From: Apodemus sylvaticus
Taxonomy: Eukaryota > Chordata > Mammalia > Rodentia > Muridae
Length of the DNA stretch: 64,000 nucleotides
Reading direction: 5' to 3'
Assembly (NCBI RefSeq): GCF_947179515.1
Contig: NC_067482.1
Coordinates: forward strand, 71,004,311-71,068,310
Position numbers and translations under genes: made by a program. This document shows, piece after piece, positions 1 through 10,139 of the stretch. Numbering within the stretch: position 1 is the first letter of the stretch; each line of letters opens with the position of its first letter. The notes under the pieces are model-generated. The model was given only the letters and a program-made list of their open reading frames with translations, was not told the origin of the DNA and searched no databases.

Positions 1-355
1 TGCTAAATTGCAGCCTCAGGAAATGTTTCTCAGAGTGTGATGGCTCTCTACTCACAACAGACCCAACATTTCAAATGATTTATCTTCTTTTTCCATTTGC
101 AAATTATATACTCCACTTTTTCTGAAGTGTGCAGTTTATTCCCACACATCAAAACCAGAAAACTTTGTGAAACCCTCCCTACCTCATGTAAAACCCATCT
201 TTCTTCTGCTCTCATCTTTACAGGATTGTCTTTGAGTTCCAAAAGTAGCACGTGTGTGTATAAATTAACTTTAACTAGTCTTCTTTAGATGACTGAAAGT
301 AAGTCCACTGCTCAACTGTCCTCATTCATGCCTTATTTCCAGTCATGGTAAGGAC
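1..355. other. No recognisable feature
   Basis: AT-rich sequence without a repeat family, splice-framed exon or RNA gene that I can recognise. The short open frames here have no family-like motifs. Confidence 0.5.
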
Positions 356-378
356 TCACCAGCTCAAAATGAAAAGAA

Positions 379-482
379 ACTCTGTGTGTGTCTCTATCTC
401 TCTCTGTGTCTCTCTCTGTCTCTCTGTCTGTCTTTCTCTCTTGGTCTCACTGTCTGTCTCTGTCTCTCTGTCTCTCTCTCCT
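379..482. repeat. TC/TG-rich microsatellite
   Basis: Imperfect run of tctc, tctg and tgtg units, ending at the start of a less ordered pyrimidine stretch. The 138-residue minus-strand frame that crosses this tract and the next one is a by-product of the repeats. Confidence 0.85.
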
Positions 483-747
483 TCCTTCCCTATCCTTCTT
501 TGTCTTCCATAGGATCTCTCTGTCCCTTTTTTTTCATCTTTCATACTTGGGATTTCTATATTAACTTCATAACCTTGGTCATTATTTGAAAGGCTTTTGA
601 TTTCATCAGGCCTTGTCTTTGTGGTGAAGAGATAGGAGGTTTTCAAAGAAGATTGTACCAGATTAATTTGGCTGGATCCTTTCAAGAGACATAAACAGAT
701 AGATAGACACAGACACAGACATGTATGTGTGCGTGCTTGTGCGTGCA

Positions 748-755
748 CGCACACA

Positions 756-821
<66 letters not shown>
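748..821. repeat. Compound (AC)n(AG)n microsatellite
   Basis: About 12 uninterrupted AC units pass directly into about 24 AG units. Degenerate gata/gaca and tgtg/gcgt units lie just upstream, from about 690. Confidence 0.95.
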
Positions 822-823
<2 letters not shown>

Positions 824-1090
824 TTATTAAAATTGCTTACAGGCTTTAGCTCAGCCAATTAAGCAATGAACAGTGGCTGTCTATGGACAAGTGGTCCAAG
901 AACCCAATAGTCATTCAGTCTATGAGAATGGATGCCTTATCTGGTCTTTGGTATATATTGGGATTCCAAAGAAATAGGCACCAATGCTAACGACAATAGG
1001 GAAGAGTGAGAGAAAACAGACAAATACTTCTCCCATGCCCATTCTATAGGCTGCCAGCAGAAGACTATTCTAAGTAAAGGTATGTATGAA
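822..1090. mobile_element. Rodent interspersed repeat, class uncertain
   Basis: The stretch from the end of the AG tract to about 1090 matches my memory of a common rodent interspersed repeat: lines on a ttacaggct start, a 'tggctgtctatg' block, 'ggtccaagaa', 'cagtctatga' and 'ggctgccagcagaag'. These repeats often sit behind a GA microsatellite. I cannot name the family and did not find terminal repeats or a target duplication. Confidence 0.4.
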
Positions 1091-1785
1091 TAAATTAGTG
1101 AACCACAACTACAACCACAGAGTCCTCCAGACTCTGGGTTGAACTAATACTACAGATCCACTTTTATGCTATAAAACATTAAAAAAGGGTTTTTCTACTG
1201 TTTATGGACAAAAGGGTAAGGAAAAGAGCTGCAAATATCAGATGTAGTCCAATATTATGTGTTCAGCCTGAAGTCTTTAGAAAAGCCAGGAAACTAGAAA
1301 GAGACCATTGGGAGGGTGATTCCTTAAGAGTAAATGGTTGTAGAATTTAGGTTCTATGATGGTGGACAGGGGAAATACTAGAGATACAAAGGTTTAAGCA
1401 GGGAAGGTTTGAGGAATAAGGAACACTTGGACCCAGAGTGGGAAGGCTTGATTTCAAAGAAAGTCATATAGAAACATACTATCATGTGACCAACTAAAAT
1501 ATAAATGCATTTAGAAAGTAATGGAAGTACCTGCATGGCTGAAAAGGCTGTTACTCAAAGATGTAGGAGAAAACCACAATGTGGGTGGCAAGATACTTCC
1601 TTAGTGAGTGACTAGTCAGAAAATTCTCTCAGGACACCAAAACCATATAGGATCTTGCCATTTCCCTGGGTTGCCCAAGAGAACTAAACCCCATTTACTG
1701 AAGATACACCATAGAGAGAAATCAAACTGTAACTGAACTATGATCTTCCTTCCTGTTGGCTTTCATAATCCCCAAATATGCTGTT
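1091..1785. other. No recognisable feature
   Basis: Unique-looking AT-rich DNA. No open frame, SINE or LTR boundary that I can support. Confidence 0.4.
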
Positions 1786-1788
1786 GTA

Positions 1789-2195
1789 GTTAGTTTTATT
1801 TCAACTTGACAAAAGCTACAGTCACTTGGGAGGAGGAAATCTCAAATGGGAAAATTTCTGCATCAGATTGACTTCTAAGAATATCTATTGAACACTTTCT
1901 TCATTAAATATTGGCATTGGAGGATCCAATCTATTGTAGGTGATGCCAACCTTGGGTAGGTAGTCTTGGCTTATAAGAAATCAGACTAAATAATAGATAA
2001 GGAACACGCCAGTAAATAGAGATTCTTCACAGTTTCTGCTCAAAGTCCTGTCTCCAGTTCCCTTACTTTAATTTTTCACTTTTCTCAGTTATGAAGTGTG
2101 ACCTGAGAGCTGTGAGATGAAATAAGCCCCTTGATCCCCATGTTGCTTTCTGTTATATTTATCACTTCCATAGACATTATAAATAATACAGGTTC
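1789..2195 (+). mobile_element. Rodent LTR-like repeat, diverged
   Basis: It begins 'gttagttttatttcaacttg', and further on carries 'gtgatgccaaccttgggtag' and 'cttataagaaatcag', ending near 'gaaataagccccttgatccc'. These are landmarks of an abundant rodent LTR-type repeat that I recall, probably ERVL/MaLR-related. It is clearly diverged and its ends are approximate. The family name is not certain. Confidence 0.45.
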
Positions 2196-3165
2196 TATGC
2201 AGGCAGCTGGGTAAAGGGACATCAGTAATCTTACCCAGCTATGAACCCAATTGTAAGACTACTTGTCAGGCAAAGAATGTCTAATAGATTAAATAGTAGA
2301 ACTCTTTTTATGAGAGTAATGGAACACTGATTAGATTTGACTCTTGTTCCATGGCGGGGGTGGGGGCAGGGGAGAACTATTTCTTGGACTATAGACCTGG
2401 TCAAAGCCTCATGGCTAGGGGGAAAACATAGGCTTCAATGGGAAAAATGTACACTACACTATTGATTAGTTAAAGTGTCATAATGTCAAATTGCCTTATG
2501 GATATTTATGCTTGTACCCTCAAAGAAATGTTTAATGCTTCCTTATTCAAGAAGACTCACTTCCTCATGAATGGTGACTAATGTAATCATAAGATACACA
2601 CATTGTTCCGGATAAATGACAGCTTGGTGCTCACCTTAAAAGCAGACCATTCCTTCAAAATCTCATAGACACAGTGAAAGAGGAAGAGGAAAGAATGTAA
2701 GACAGTGTATATAAAGGCTGTGAAAGGCTATCTTCTGGGAAAGACATAGCCATTGTCATGATCACTTTACTGTAGCTGTGGATACTTGCACTGCATCTGT
2801 TCAAGAATGAGCCTGTCACTAATCAGATAAAGATGGTGTGAGGGATCTTGTGACTGCATCTTCATCACTGAACTATTACATATTCTTGCTTTATCTTGGG
2901 GGGGTGGGTGATCACCAGCTACTATTATGTACTCAATGTTGATCACACAAAGCTCCAATGGAAAGTTCTTACCCCATGCTTACACAGAGGACTCTAGATA
3001 AACTTCAGGTCAGAAAACAAGAAGTCACAAATCTAGGAAAGGTAGTAGAGAGGGGTGGTCACAGGAATGGGAAAAAGATAAGAGGAAATGGAAGTAATCA
3101 GAATGTTTTTATACATATATGAAATATTAAAGGACAACATAAGCTAATAAAAGAAACTATTTTTA
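2190..3165 (+). mobile_element. Old L1 3' UTR (Lx-like), sense
   Basis: The order of landmarks follows an older murine L1 3' UTR: 'gtgaactcag'-type start near 2240, 'ccttatggatatttatgctt' near 2494, 'ggctgtgaaaggctatcttc' near 2718, 'gtagctgtggatacttgcac' near 2773, and an end near 'aatcagaatgtttttataca'. No coding part is attached. It is old: many substitutions and indels against the remembered pattern. Confidence 0.65.
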
Positions 3166-3424
3166 GGTTGGTGACAGCATTCAGAAAGTTGAATTTTATT
3201 GATTTTAACCTTCAGTTGAGATGAAATGATATGTATACTTTGATGATTATTGGAGCATTATTTATGTGATGTGGATATGATGAAAGTGATATAGATGTCA
3301 ATTATGATACATAGTCCCATGGATAAACAATGAATAAATAAATATTTTAAAAGATATCTATAAAAATAATCTACTGAGTTAAAAATGTATGCTATGTATA
3401 TGTGGTTGTATATATATATATGCA

Positions 3425-3715
3425 TGAATTCAGGGTTATCCATTGGAACTTGGTGAGGTACTGGGGACCACAAACCTAAGGTAAACTGACTTTCCCTTCT
3501 TTAGCAGCTACCAATGGTCAATAGCTCCTCAACAAGTGATAAGGGCTCTTGACCCCATCCTTCTTCAGTGTTGTAATGTTAACTGTTTAATTTCAAAGTT
3601 TGGAGGGTGTGGTATTTGGAATCTTTGAAGATGTTTGTGTGGGTAGTGGATAAGATCAAAATATAATGTATATATATGAAAATTTTAGAAAATTAATAAA
3701 ACATCAGATGTAATA
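3425..3715 (-). mobile_element. Old L1 3' UTR fragments
   Basis: Positions 3425-3560 read as the antisense of the same older 3' UTR family ('ccattggaacttggtgaggt', 'gtaaactgactttcccttc', 'caatagctcctcaacaagtg'). From about 3640, 'ggataagatcaaaatataat' resembles a sense 3' terminus, so two opposed fragments may abut. Boundaries are approximate. Confidence 0.5.
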
Positions 3716-5339
3716 AAATATCTTAGAAATGCTATATATGGTAAGAAATTATCAGAATGATCAATGGGATTTCTCTGATACTAATTTCTATGAGCATGTG
3801 TGTGCACATGCATGCATATACATGTGCATGTGGGTGAGTGTATGTATTTCTGAAAGCAACAATTTTCTTGCCAGACTGCCTAGCTTTTGTTTGTTTTGTA
3901 TTTATGAATTTAGTTTAAATACCTTTGTTTTCCTACTTTTTTTTTCATAAGTATGAATTCCACAAACCTCATGAAGACACACAGCTGGCTTTCTTCTATC
4001 TGTAGTGCTTAGAGAGTTCCTGAAAAATAGTTTGAGCTCATCAAATGTTCACCACATGAGTAAAGTGGATTATTGACTGACTCAGGCTTGTTTTAGATAA
4101 CACTATCTGTACAGTTACTTATAAGAAGAAGTTGGAAATCTTGAGCATGCATCTATTCCTCCAAAGACAGATGCTGGGATGTGAGAGGAGAGACACACAC
4201 CTCCTGGTTTCATCTCATCTCCTCCATTTTAGAAGTACTCTCTGCTTAGTAACACGCTCTGCCATGAAGTTGTTCTGAAAATTGATTTGAGCTCACTATG
4301 TCAGCCCTCATCCTCTAAGCCTGTGCATCCTTCTATAATGAGACATGAACTCAACAAACGTCGCTACTGGCAGTGCAGCTTTGCTCTGCAGAATAGATAT
4401 CTCAGCAGAGATGGAAAGCAGTATACAAGCTTAGTTCTTGAAAATTCTCCATCCTTGATCATTTGGAATGCTGTTCTTACCATCGAACCATCTTCAAGTG
4501 TATTAGAAAGAAAAATAAAACTAATTTTATGCTTACAGCTTTCCATGCTTTCTTTGCACTATTCAATGTTTCTATGAAGTTCATGACTTCCAAAATGATT
4601 CATCTAAATAAAATCACCTGCTTCCTAAAACTTTCATATCTATCTCCACTGCTAAAAATGCCCAACTACTGCTCCTTGGCTGAATTGAGAAAGGAGAGGA
4701 AAGGGGCTTGGAGATTAATTCATTCCTAGGAATTGTTTCATAGTTATTCCCAACATGAAGTTATTGGAAGAATGGAACAGAATGGTCTCTACCAGATTTC
4801 TGGGCTCTAGGGAATCTTCAATTTTTCAGTTCTTTAAACCTGATATGATACTTTTTCATGCTAATTCCAATGCTTGGAATTATAGTAACATTCTGGTTTC
4901 AGAATATATGTCTTGACTATGAATACACATTTGAATTTCAGCAAATCTGGACCAAAACAATGACAAAAAGCTTCACTTTGGGTGGGAGTATGTTGCACCA
5001 CAGTGAAACTGTTCTTCAATCTGCAATTCCCAGACAGACCATAAGGCAATCATTATCTTTCAGACACTGCACTCTTGCAGGACACTCACAAGCAAGGACA
5101 TTGCAGAGGAGACTCATAGGTAAAGATCTCAATAACACATGGCTCATCGCTGACCTGACCAGACAATGTTCCAGTTTCTCATGTTGCTGATGTAGGAAAG
5201 AGTATTTTCAACACATTCTTGTCAGTGATTCTTCCTGTACATGGAGCAAGTGTCGAGTATAAATTATATCCTGAAATATTGCATGCACAGACGGTATTAG
5301 CCATTGCTGTCTTGTGCATCACCATAAGGAATTATCAGT
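3716..5339. other. No recognisable feature
   Basis: Mostly unique DNA with a short TG/CA-rich patch near 3795-3840. Open frames of up to 110 residues (4858-5190) have no recognisable motif and are compatible with chance. Confidence 0.45.
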
Positions 5340-5490
5340 TGTTGCCTCTTTGGTTGGATATTTTTTGATATGAAATCTTACTTTTTATTATTAGACTTAT
5401 TTTTCTTGGATATATTCTTTATTTACATTTCAAATGTTTTTCCCTTTCCCGGTTTCCCTCTCCCCAACAGTCTCTTTTTTTCATGCACTT
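5340..5490 (-). mobile_element. Old L1 3' end, target of L1-A
   Basis: 'tattctttatttacatttca' followed by a ccctttcccggtttccc block is the antisense of an older L1 3' UTR end. It is cut at about 5490 by the poly-T start of L1-A. Confidence 0.65.
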
Positions 5491-5738
5491 TTTTTTAACT
5501 CAATGTACTTTTTATTTACATTTCAAAATGATTTCCCCTTTTCTGGCCCCCAACTCCCTGAAAGTCACATAAGCACCCTTCCCCACCCTGTTCTCCCATC
5601 CACCCCTTCCCACTTCCCTGTTCTGGTTTTACCCTATAGTGCTACACTGAGTCTTTCCAGAACCAGGGACAACTCCTCCATTTTTCTTGTACCTCATTTG
5701 TTATGTGGATTATGTTTTGGGTATTCCAGTTTTCTAGG

Positions 5739-7131
5739 CTAATACACACTTATTAGTGAGTGCATACCATGATTGATCTTTTGAGACTGGGTTACCTCAC
5801 TTAGTATGATGTTCTCCAGCTCCATCCATTTGCCTAAGAATTTCATGGATTCATTGTTTCTAATGGCTGAATATACCACATTTCCATTGTGTAAATATAC
5901 CACATTTTTGGTATCCATTCTTCCCTTGAAGGACACCTAGGTTCTTTCCAGCTGCTGGCTATAATAAATAGGGCTGCTGTGAATATAGTGCAGCATGAAT
6001 CCTTAGTACATGCTGGGAAATCATCTGGGTATATGCCCAGGAGTGGTATAGCAGGATGTTCCGGGAAGTGAGGTGCCCAGTTTTCTGAGAAACCACCAGA
6101 CTGATTTCCAGAGTGGTTGTACCAATTTGCAACCCCACCAACAGTGTAGGAGTGTTCCTCTTTCTCCACATCCTAGCCAACACATGCTGTCTCCTGAATT
6201 TTTAATCTTAGCCATTCTGACTGGTGTAAGGTGAAATCTCAAGGTTGTTTTGATTTGCATTTCCCTGATGACTAATGAAGTTGAGCATTTTTTAAGATGC
6301 TTCTCAGCCATTTGAAGTTCTTCGGGTGAAAATTATTTGTTTAGCTCTGTACCCCATTTTTTAATAGGGTTATTTGGTTTTCTGGGGTCCAACTTCTTTA
6401 GTTCTTTGTATATATTGGATATTAGCCCTCTATTTGACGTAGGGTTGGTGAAGATCTTTTCCCAATTTGTTGGTTGCCAATATGTCCTTTTGATGGTGTC
6501 CTTTGTCTTACAGAAACTTTGTAATTTTATGAGGTCCCATTTGTCAATTCTTGATTTTAGAGCATATGCTATTGGTGTTCTGTTCAGAAACTTTCTCCCT
6601 GTACCTATGTCCTCCAGGGTCTTCCCCAAATTCTTTGCTGTTAGGGTCACAGTGTCTGGCTTTAAGTGGAGGTCCTTGATCCATTTGGCTTTGAGCTTAG
6701 TACAAGGAGACAAGGATGGATCAATTCTCATTCTTCTGCATGCTGACCTCCAGTTGAACCAGCACCATTTGTTGAAAAGGTTATCTTTCTTCCATTAGAT
6801 GTTTTCAGCCCCTTTTTCGAGGATCAAGTGGCCATAGGCGTGTGGGTTCATTTCTGGATCTTCAATCCTGTTCCATTGATCTGCCTACCTGTCACTGTAC
6901 CAATACCATGCAGTTTTTAACACTATTGCTCTGAAGTATTGCTTGAGGTCAGGGATACTGACTCCCCCAGAATTTCTTTTGTTGTTGAGAATAGTTTTAG
7001 CTCTCCTGGGTTTTGTTGTTATTCCAGATGAATCTGAGAATTGCTATTTCTAACTCCATGAAGGACTGAGTTGGGATTTTGATGGGTATTGTGTTGAATC
7101 TGTATATTGCTTATGACAAAATAGCCATTTT
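5739..7131 (-). pseudogene. L1-A ORF2 C-terminal remnant
   Basis: Decayed ORF2 (L1 endonuclease/reverse transcriptase) C-terminal third. Frames at 6333-6731 and 6021-6311 keep family blocks such as ISNIYKELKKLDPRKPNNP and the Cys-rich knuckle region CWLGCGERGTLLHCWWGC (C-X3-C-X7-H-X4-C spacing). The frame ends at HGMHSLISVY near 5739, a usual ORF2 terminus. Several frameshifts split it, so it is inactive. The 153-residue plus-strand frame at 6337-6798 is its antisense shadow. Confidence 0.8.
7117..7131. repeat. Target-site duplication of L1-B, left copy
   Basis: caaaatagccatttt; identical to 10125-10139. The first five bases of the right copy could also belong to the L1-B end, so at least 10 bp are certain. 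Confidence 0.85.
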
Positions 7132-7135
7132 TTTT

Positions 7136-7184
7136 GTCTATCCATCATTCTAGTTATCCGTTAATGCATTGCAATTTTGGTTAA
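7136..7184 (-). other. Candidate 3' transduction tag of L1-B
   Basis: Forty-nine bases between a terminal run of 8 T and the L1 A-rich tail ('tttctttttttaat') that do not look like L1. On the minus strand the order is L1 3' end, A-rich tail, tag, poly-A, target duplication, as in read-through past the L1 polyadenylation site. I see no canonical AATAAA near its end, which weakens the case. Confidence 0.6.
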
Positions 7185-7439
7185 TTTCTTTTTTTAATAT
7201 TTTTATTTTCTAGAGTCTTTGTTTACATTTCAAATGATTTCCCCTTTTCCTCCCCATATGTCCCATAAACCTTCTTTTCTCCATCCCTTCTCCGATCACC
7301 TCCCTCCTTTTTCTCTGTCCTTATATTCCCTTCCAATGCTAGATCAATCCTTTCCAGGATCAGGACCCTCTCCATACTTCTTCATGGGAGTCATTTGTTA
7401 TGCAATTTGTGCCTTGGGTATTCGGGGCTTCAGGGCTAA

Positions 7440-8173
7440 TTAATATCCACTTATCAGAGATTGCATTCCATGTATATTCTTTTGTGATTGGGTTACCACG
7501 ATTAGGATGATATTTTCCAGATCAAACCATTTGCCTAAAAATTTTGTGAATTCATTGTTTCTAATTGCTGAGTAGTATTCCATTGTGTAAATATACCACA
7601 TTTTCTGTATCCATTCCTCCTTTGAGGGACATCTGGGTTCTTTCCAGCTTCTGGCTATTATAAATAAGGCTGCTATGAACAGAATGGAGCATGTGTCTTT
7701 ATTGCATGCTGGGGAATCCTTTGGGTATATGCCCAGGAGAGGTATAGCAAGGTCCTCCAGAAGTGTCATGTCCAGTTTTCTGAGGAACCTCCAGACTGAT
7801 TTCCACAGTGGTTGTACCATCTTGCAGCCCCACCAGCAGTGGAGGAGTGTTCCTCTTTCTCCACATCCTCGCCAACACCTGCTGTCTCCTGAGTTTTTGA
7901 CCTTAGCCATTCTGACTGGTGTAAGGTGAATTCTCAGGGTTGTTCTGTTCTGCATTTCCCTAATGACTAATGATGTTGAGCACTTCTTAAGGTGCCTCTC
8001 GGCCATCCGAATTTCTTCAGGTGAAAATTCTTTGTTTAGATCTGTACCCCATTTTTAATAGGGTTATTTGGTTCCCTGGGGTCTAACTTCTTGAGTTCTT
8101 TGTATATATTGGATATTAACCCTCTATCAGATATGGGGTTGGTGAATATCCTTTCTCAATTTGATGGTTGCCG
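7440..8173 (-). pseudogene. L1-B ORF2 C-terminus (3' segment)
   Basis: An uninterrupted 188-codon frame (7440-8006) covers the ORF2 C-terminus. It includes the Cys-rich knuckle CWRGCGERGTLLHCWWGC and ends ...HGMQSLISGY, the normal terminus. Upstream to 8173 the homology continues out of frame to the inversion junction. It is separated from the rest of ORF2 by the inversion, so no full protein is possible. Confidence 0.85.
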
Positions 8174-10124
8174 AAATCAACAAGATAGATAAACCCTTAG
8201 CCAGACTAACCAAAGGACACAGAGACAGTATCCAGATTAACAAACTTAGAAATGAAAAGGGAGATATAACAACAGAAACTGAGGAAATTTTAAAAAATCA
8301 CTAGATCCTACTACAAAAGCCTATACTCAACACAACTAGAGAATCTGGAGGAAATAGACAGTTTCCTAGACAGATATACGACACCAAAACTGAATCAGGA
8401 TCGAATAGATCAACTAAACAGTCCCATAAAACCTGAAGAAATAAAAAAGGGTTATAGAAAGTCTCCCAACCAAAAAAAGCACAGTTCTATCAGACCTTCA
8501 TAGAAGACCTAACACCAATACTCTTCAAACTATTCCACATAATAGAAACAGAAGGAACTCTACCCAATTCATTCTATGAAGCCACAATTATGCTGATACC
8601 AAAACCACACAAAGATCCAACAAAGAAAGAGAACTTCAGGCCAATTTCTCTTATGAATATTGATGCAAAAATACTTAATAAAATTTTTGCCAACCGAATC
8701 CAAGAACACATCAAAATGATCATCCACCATGATCAAGTAGGCTTCATCCCAGGGATGCAGGGATGGTTCAATATAAGGAAATCCATCAATGCTATCCACT
8801 ACATAAACAAACTCAAAGAAAAAAACCATATGATCATCTCATTAGATGCAGAAAAAGCATTTGACAAAATCCAGCATCCTTTCATGCTAAAAGTATTGGA
8901 AAGAACAGGAATTCAAGGCCCATACCTAAACATTGTTAAAGCAATATACAGCAAACCGGTAGCCAACATCAAAATAAATGGAGAGAAACTTGAAGCAATC
9001 CCACTAAAATCAGAGACTAGACAAGGCTGTCCTCTCTCTCCATATCTTTTCAATATAGTACTTGAAGTTCTAGCTAGAGCAATTAGAAAACATAAGGAGG
9101 TCAAGGGGATACAAATTGGAAAGGAAGACGTCAAATTATCACTATTTGCAGATGAAATGATAGTCTACTTAAGTGACCCGAAAACCTCCACCAGAGAACT
9201 CCTACAGCTGATAAACAACTTCAGCAGATTGGCTGGTTATAAAATCAACTCAAGCAAATCAGTTGCCTTCCTATACTCAAAGGATAAGCACGATGAGAAA
9301 GAATTTAGGGAAATGACACCCTTCAAAATAGCCACATACAATATAAAGTATCTTGGTGTGACTCTAACTAAACAAGTGAAAGATCTATATCACAAGAACT
9401 TCAGGTCTCTGAAGCAGGAAATCGAAGAAGACCTCAGAAAATGGAAAAATCTGCCATGCTCGTAGATTGGCAGGATTAATATAGTTAAAATGGTCACCTT
9501 GCCAAAAGCTATTTACAGATTCAATGCAATCCCCATCAAAATCCCAACACAGTTCTTCACAGAGTTAGAAAAATCAATTCTCAAATTCATCTGGAATAAC
9601 AAAAAACCCAGGATAGCTAAAACTATTCTCAACAACAAAAGAAATTCTAGGGGAATCAGTATCCCTGCCTTCAAGCAATACTACAGAGCAATAGTGTTAA
9701 AAACTGCATGGTATTGACACAGTGACAGACAAGTGGACCAATGGAATAGAATTGAAGATCCAGAAATGAATCCACACACCTATGGTCACTTGATCTTCGA
9801 CAAAGGAGCCAAAAACATCTAGTGGAAAAAAGATAGCCTTTTCAACAAATGGTGCTGGTTTAATTGGAGGTCAGCATGCAGAATAATGCAAATTTATCCA
9901 TTCTTATCTCCATGTACTAAACTTCACTCCAAGTGGATCAAGGACCTCCATGTAAAACCAGACACACTGAAACTAATAGAAAAGAAACTGGGGAAGACCC
10001 TTGAGGACATGGGCACAGGGGAAACGTTCCTGAACAGATCACCAATAGCTTATGCTTTAAGATCAAGAATTGACAAATAGGACCTCATAAAATTACAAAG
10101 TTTCTGTAAGGCAAAGGACACTGT
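8174..10124 (+). pseudogene. L1-B ORF2 reverse-transcriptase region (inverted segment)
   Basis: The frames at 8590-9465 (291 codons), 9490-9717 and 9886-10080 cover most of the RT domain and the region behind it. Seen in order are FRPISLMNIDAKILNKI, GFIPGMQGWFNIRKSI, SLDAEKAFDKIQHP (RT motif A), RQGCPLSPYLFN, and FADE at 9145-9156 where active L1 has FADD. The start at 8174 lies in the linker between endonuclease and RT, and a deletion of about 25 bp lies near 8480. A stop at 9463-9465 and another near 9715 break the frame. Nuclear retrotransposon remnant, not functional. Confidence 0.9.
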
Positions 10125-10139
10125 CAAAATAGCCATTTT
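10125..10139. repeat. Target-site duplication of L1-B, right copy
   Basis: Identical to 7117-7131. Directly after it L1-A resumes with 'aactatattaatccctct'. Confidence 0.85.

Larger units (their letters stand above)
7117..10139 (-). mobile_element. L1-B: 5'-inverted L1 nested in L1-A, with target duplication
   Basis: Perfect 15-bp flanking repeats caaaatagccatttt lie at 7117-7131 and 10125-10139, and the L1-A sequence reads through continuously if the insert and one repeat are removed. Inside are poly-T, about 49 nt of non-L1 sequence (7136-7184), an A-rich tail and 3' UTR from 7185, and ORF2 C-terminus up to 8173, all antisense. Sense ORF2 follows from 8174 to 10124. The end of the inverted part ('gacactgtcaaaa') and the start of the 3' part ('cggcaaccatcaaa' on the minus strand) are about 8 bp apart in normal L1 order. 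This is a clean twin-priming structure. Confidence 0.9.

Noticed and set aside
356..772. 138-codon frame with long Cys/Val and Arg/Glu-rich runs
   Set aside because: It is the translation of CA, GA and TC microsatellites, so the composition follows from the repeats.
6337..6798. 153-codon plus-strand frame
   Set aside because: Antisense shadow of L1-A ORF2. The same shadow appears in the other antisense L1 copies (for example 59178-59408).
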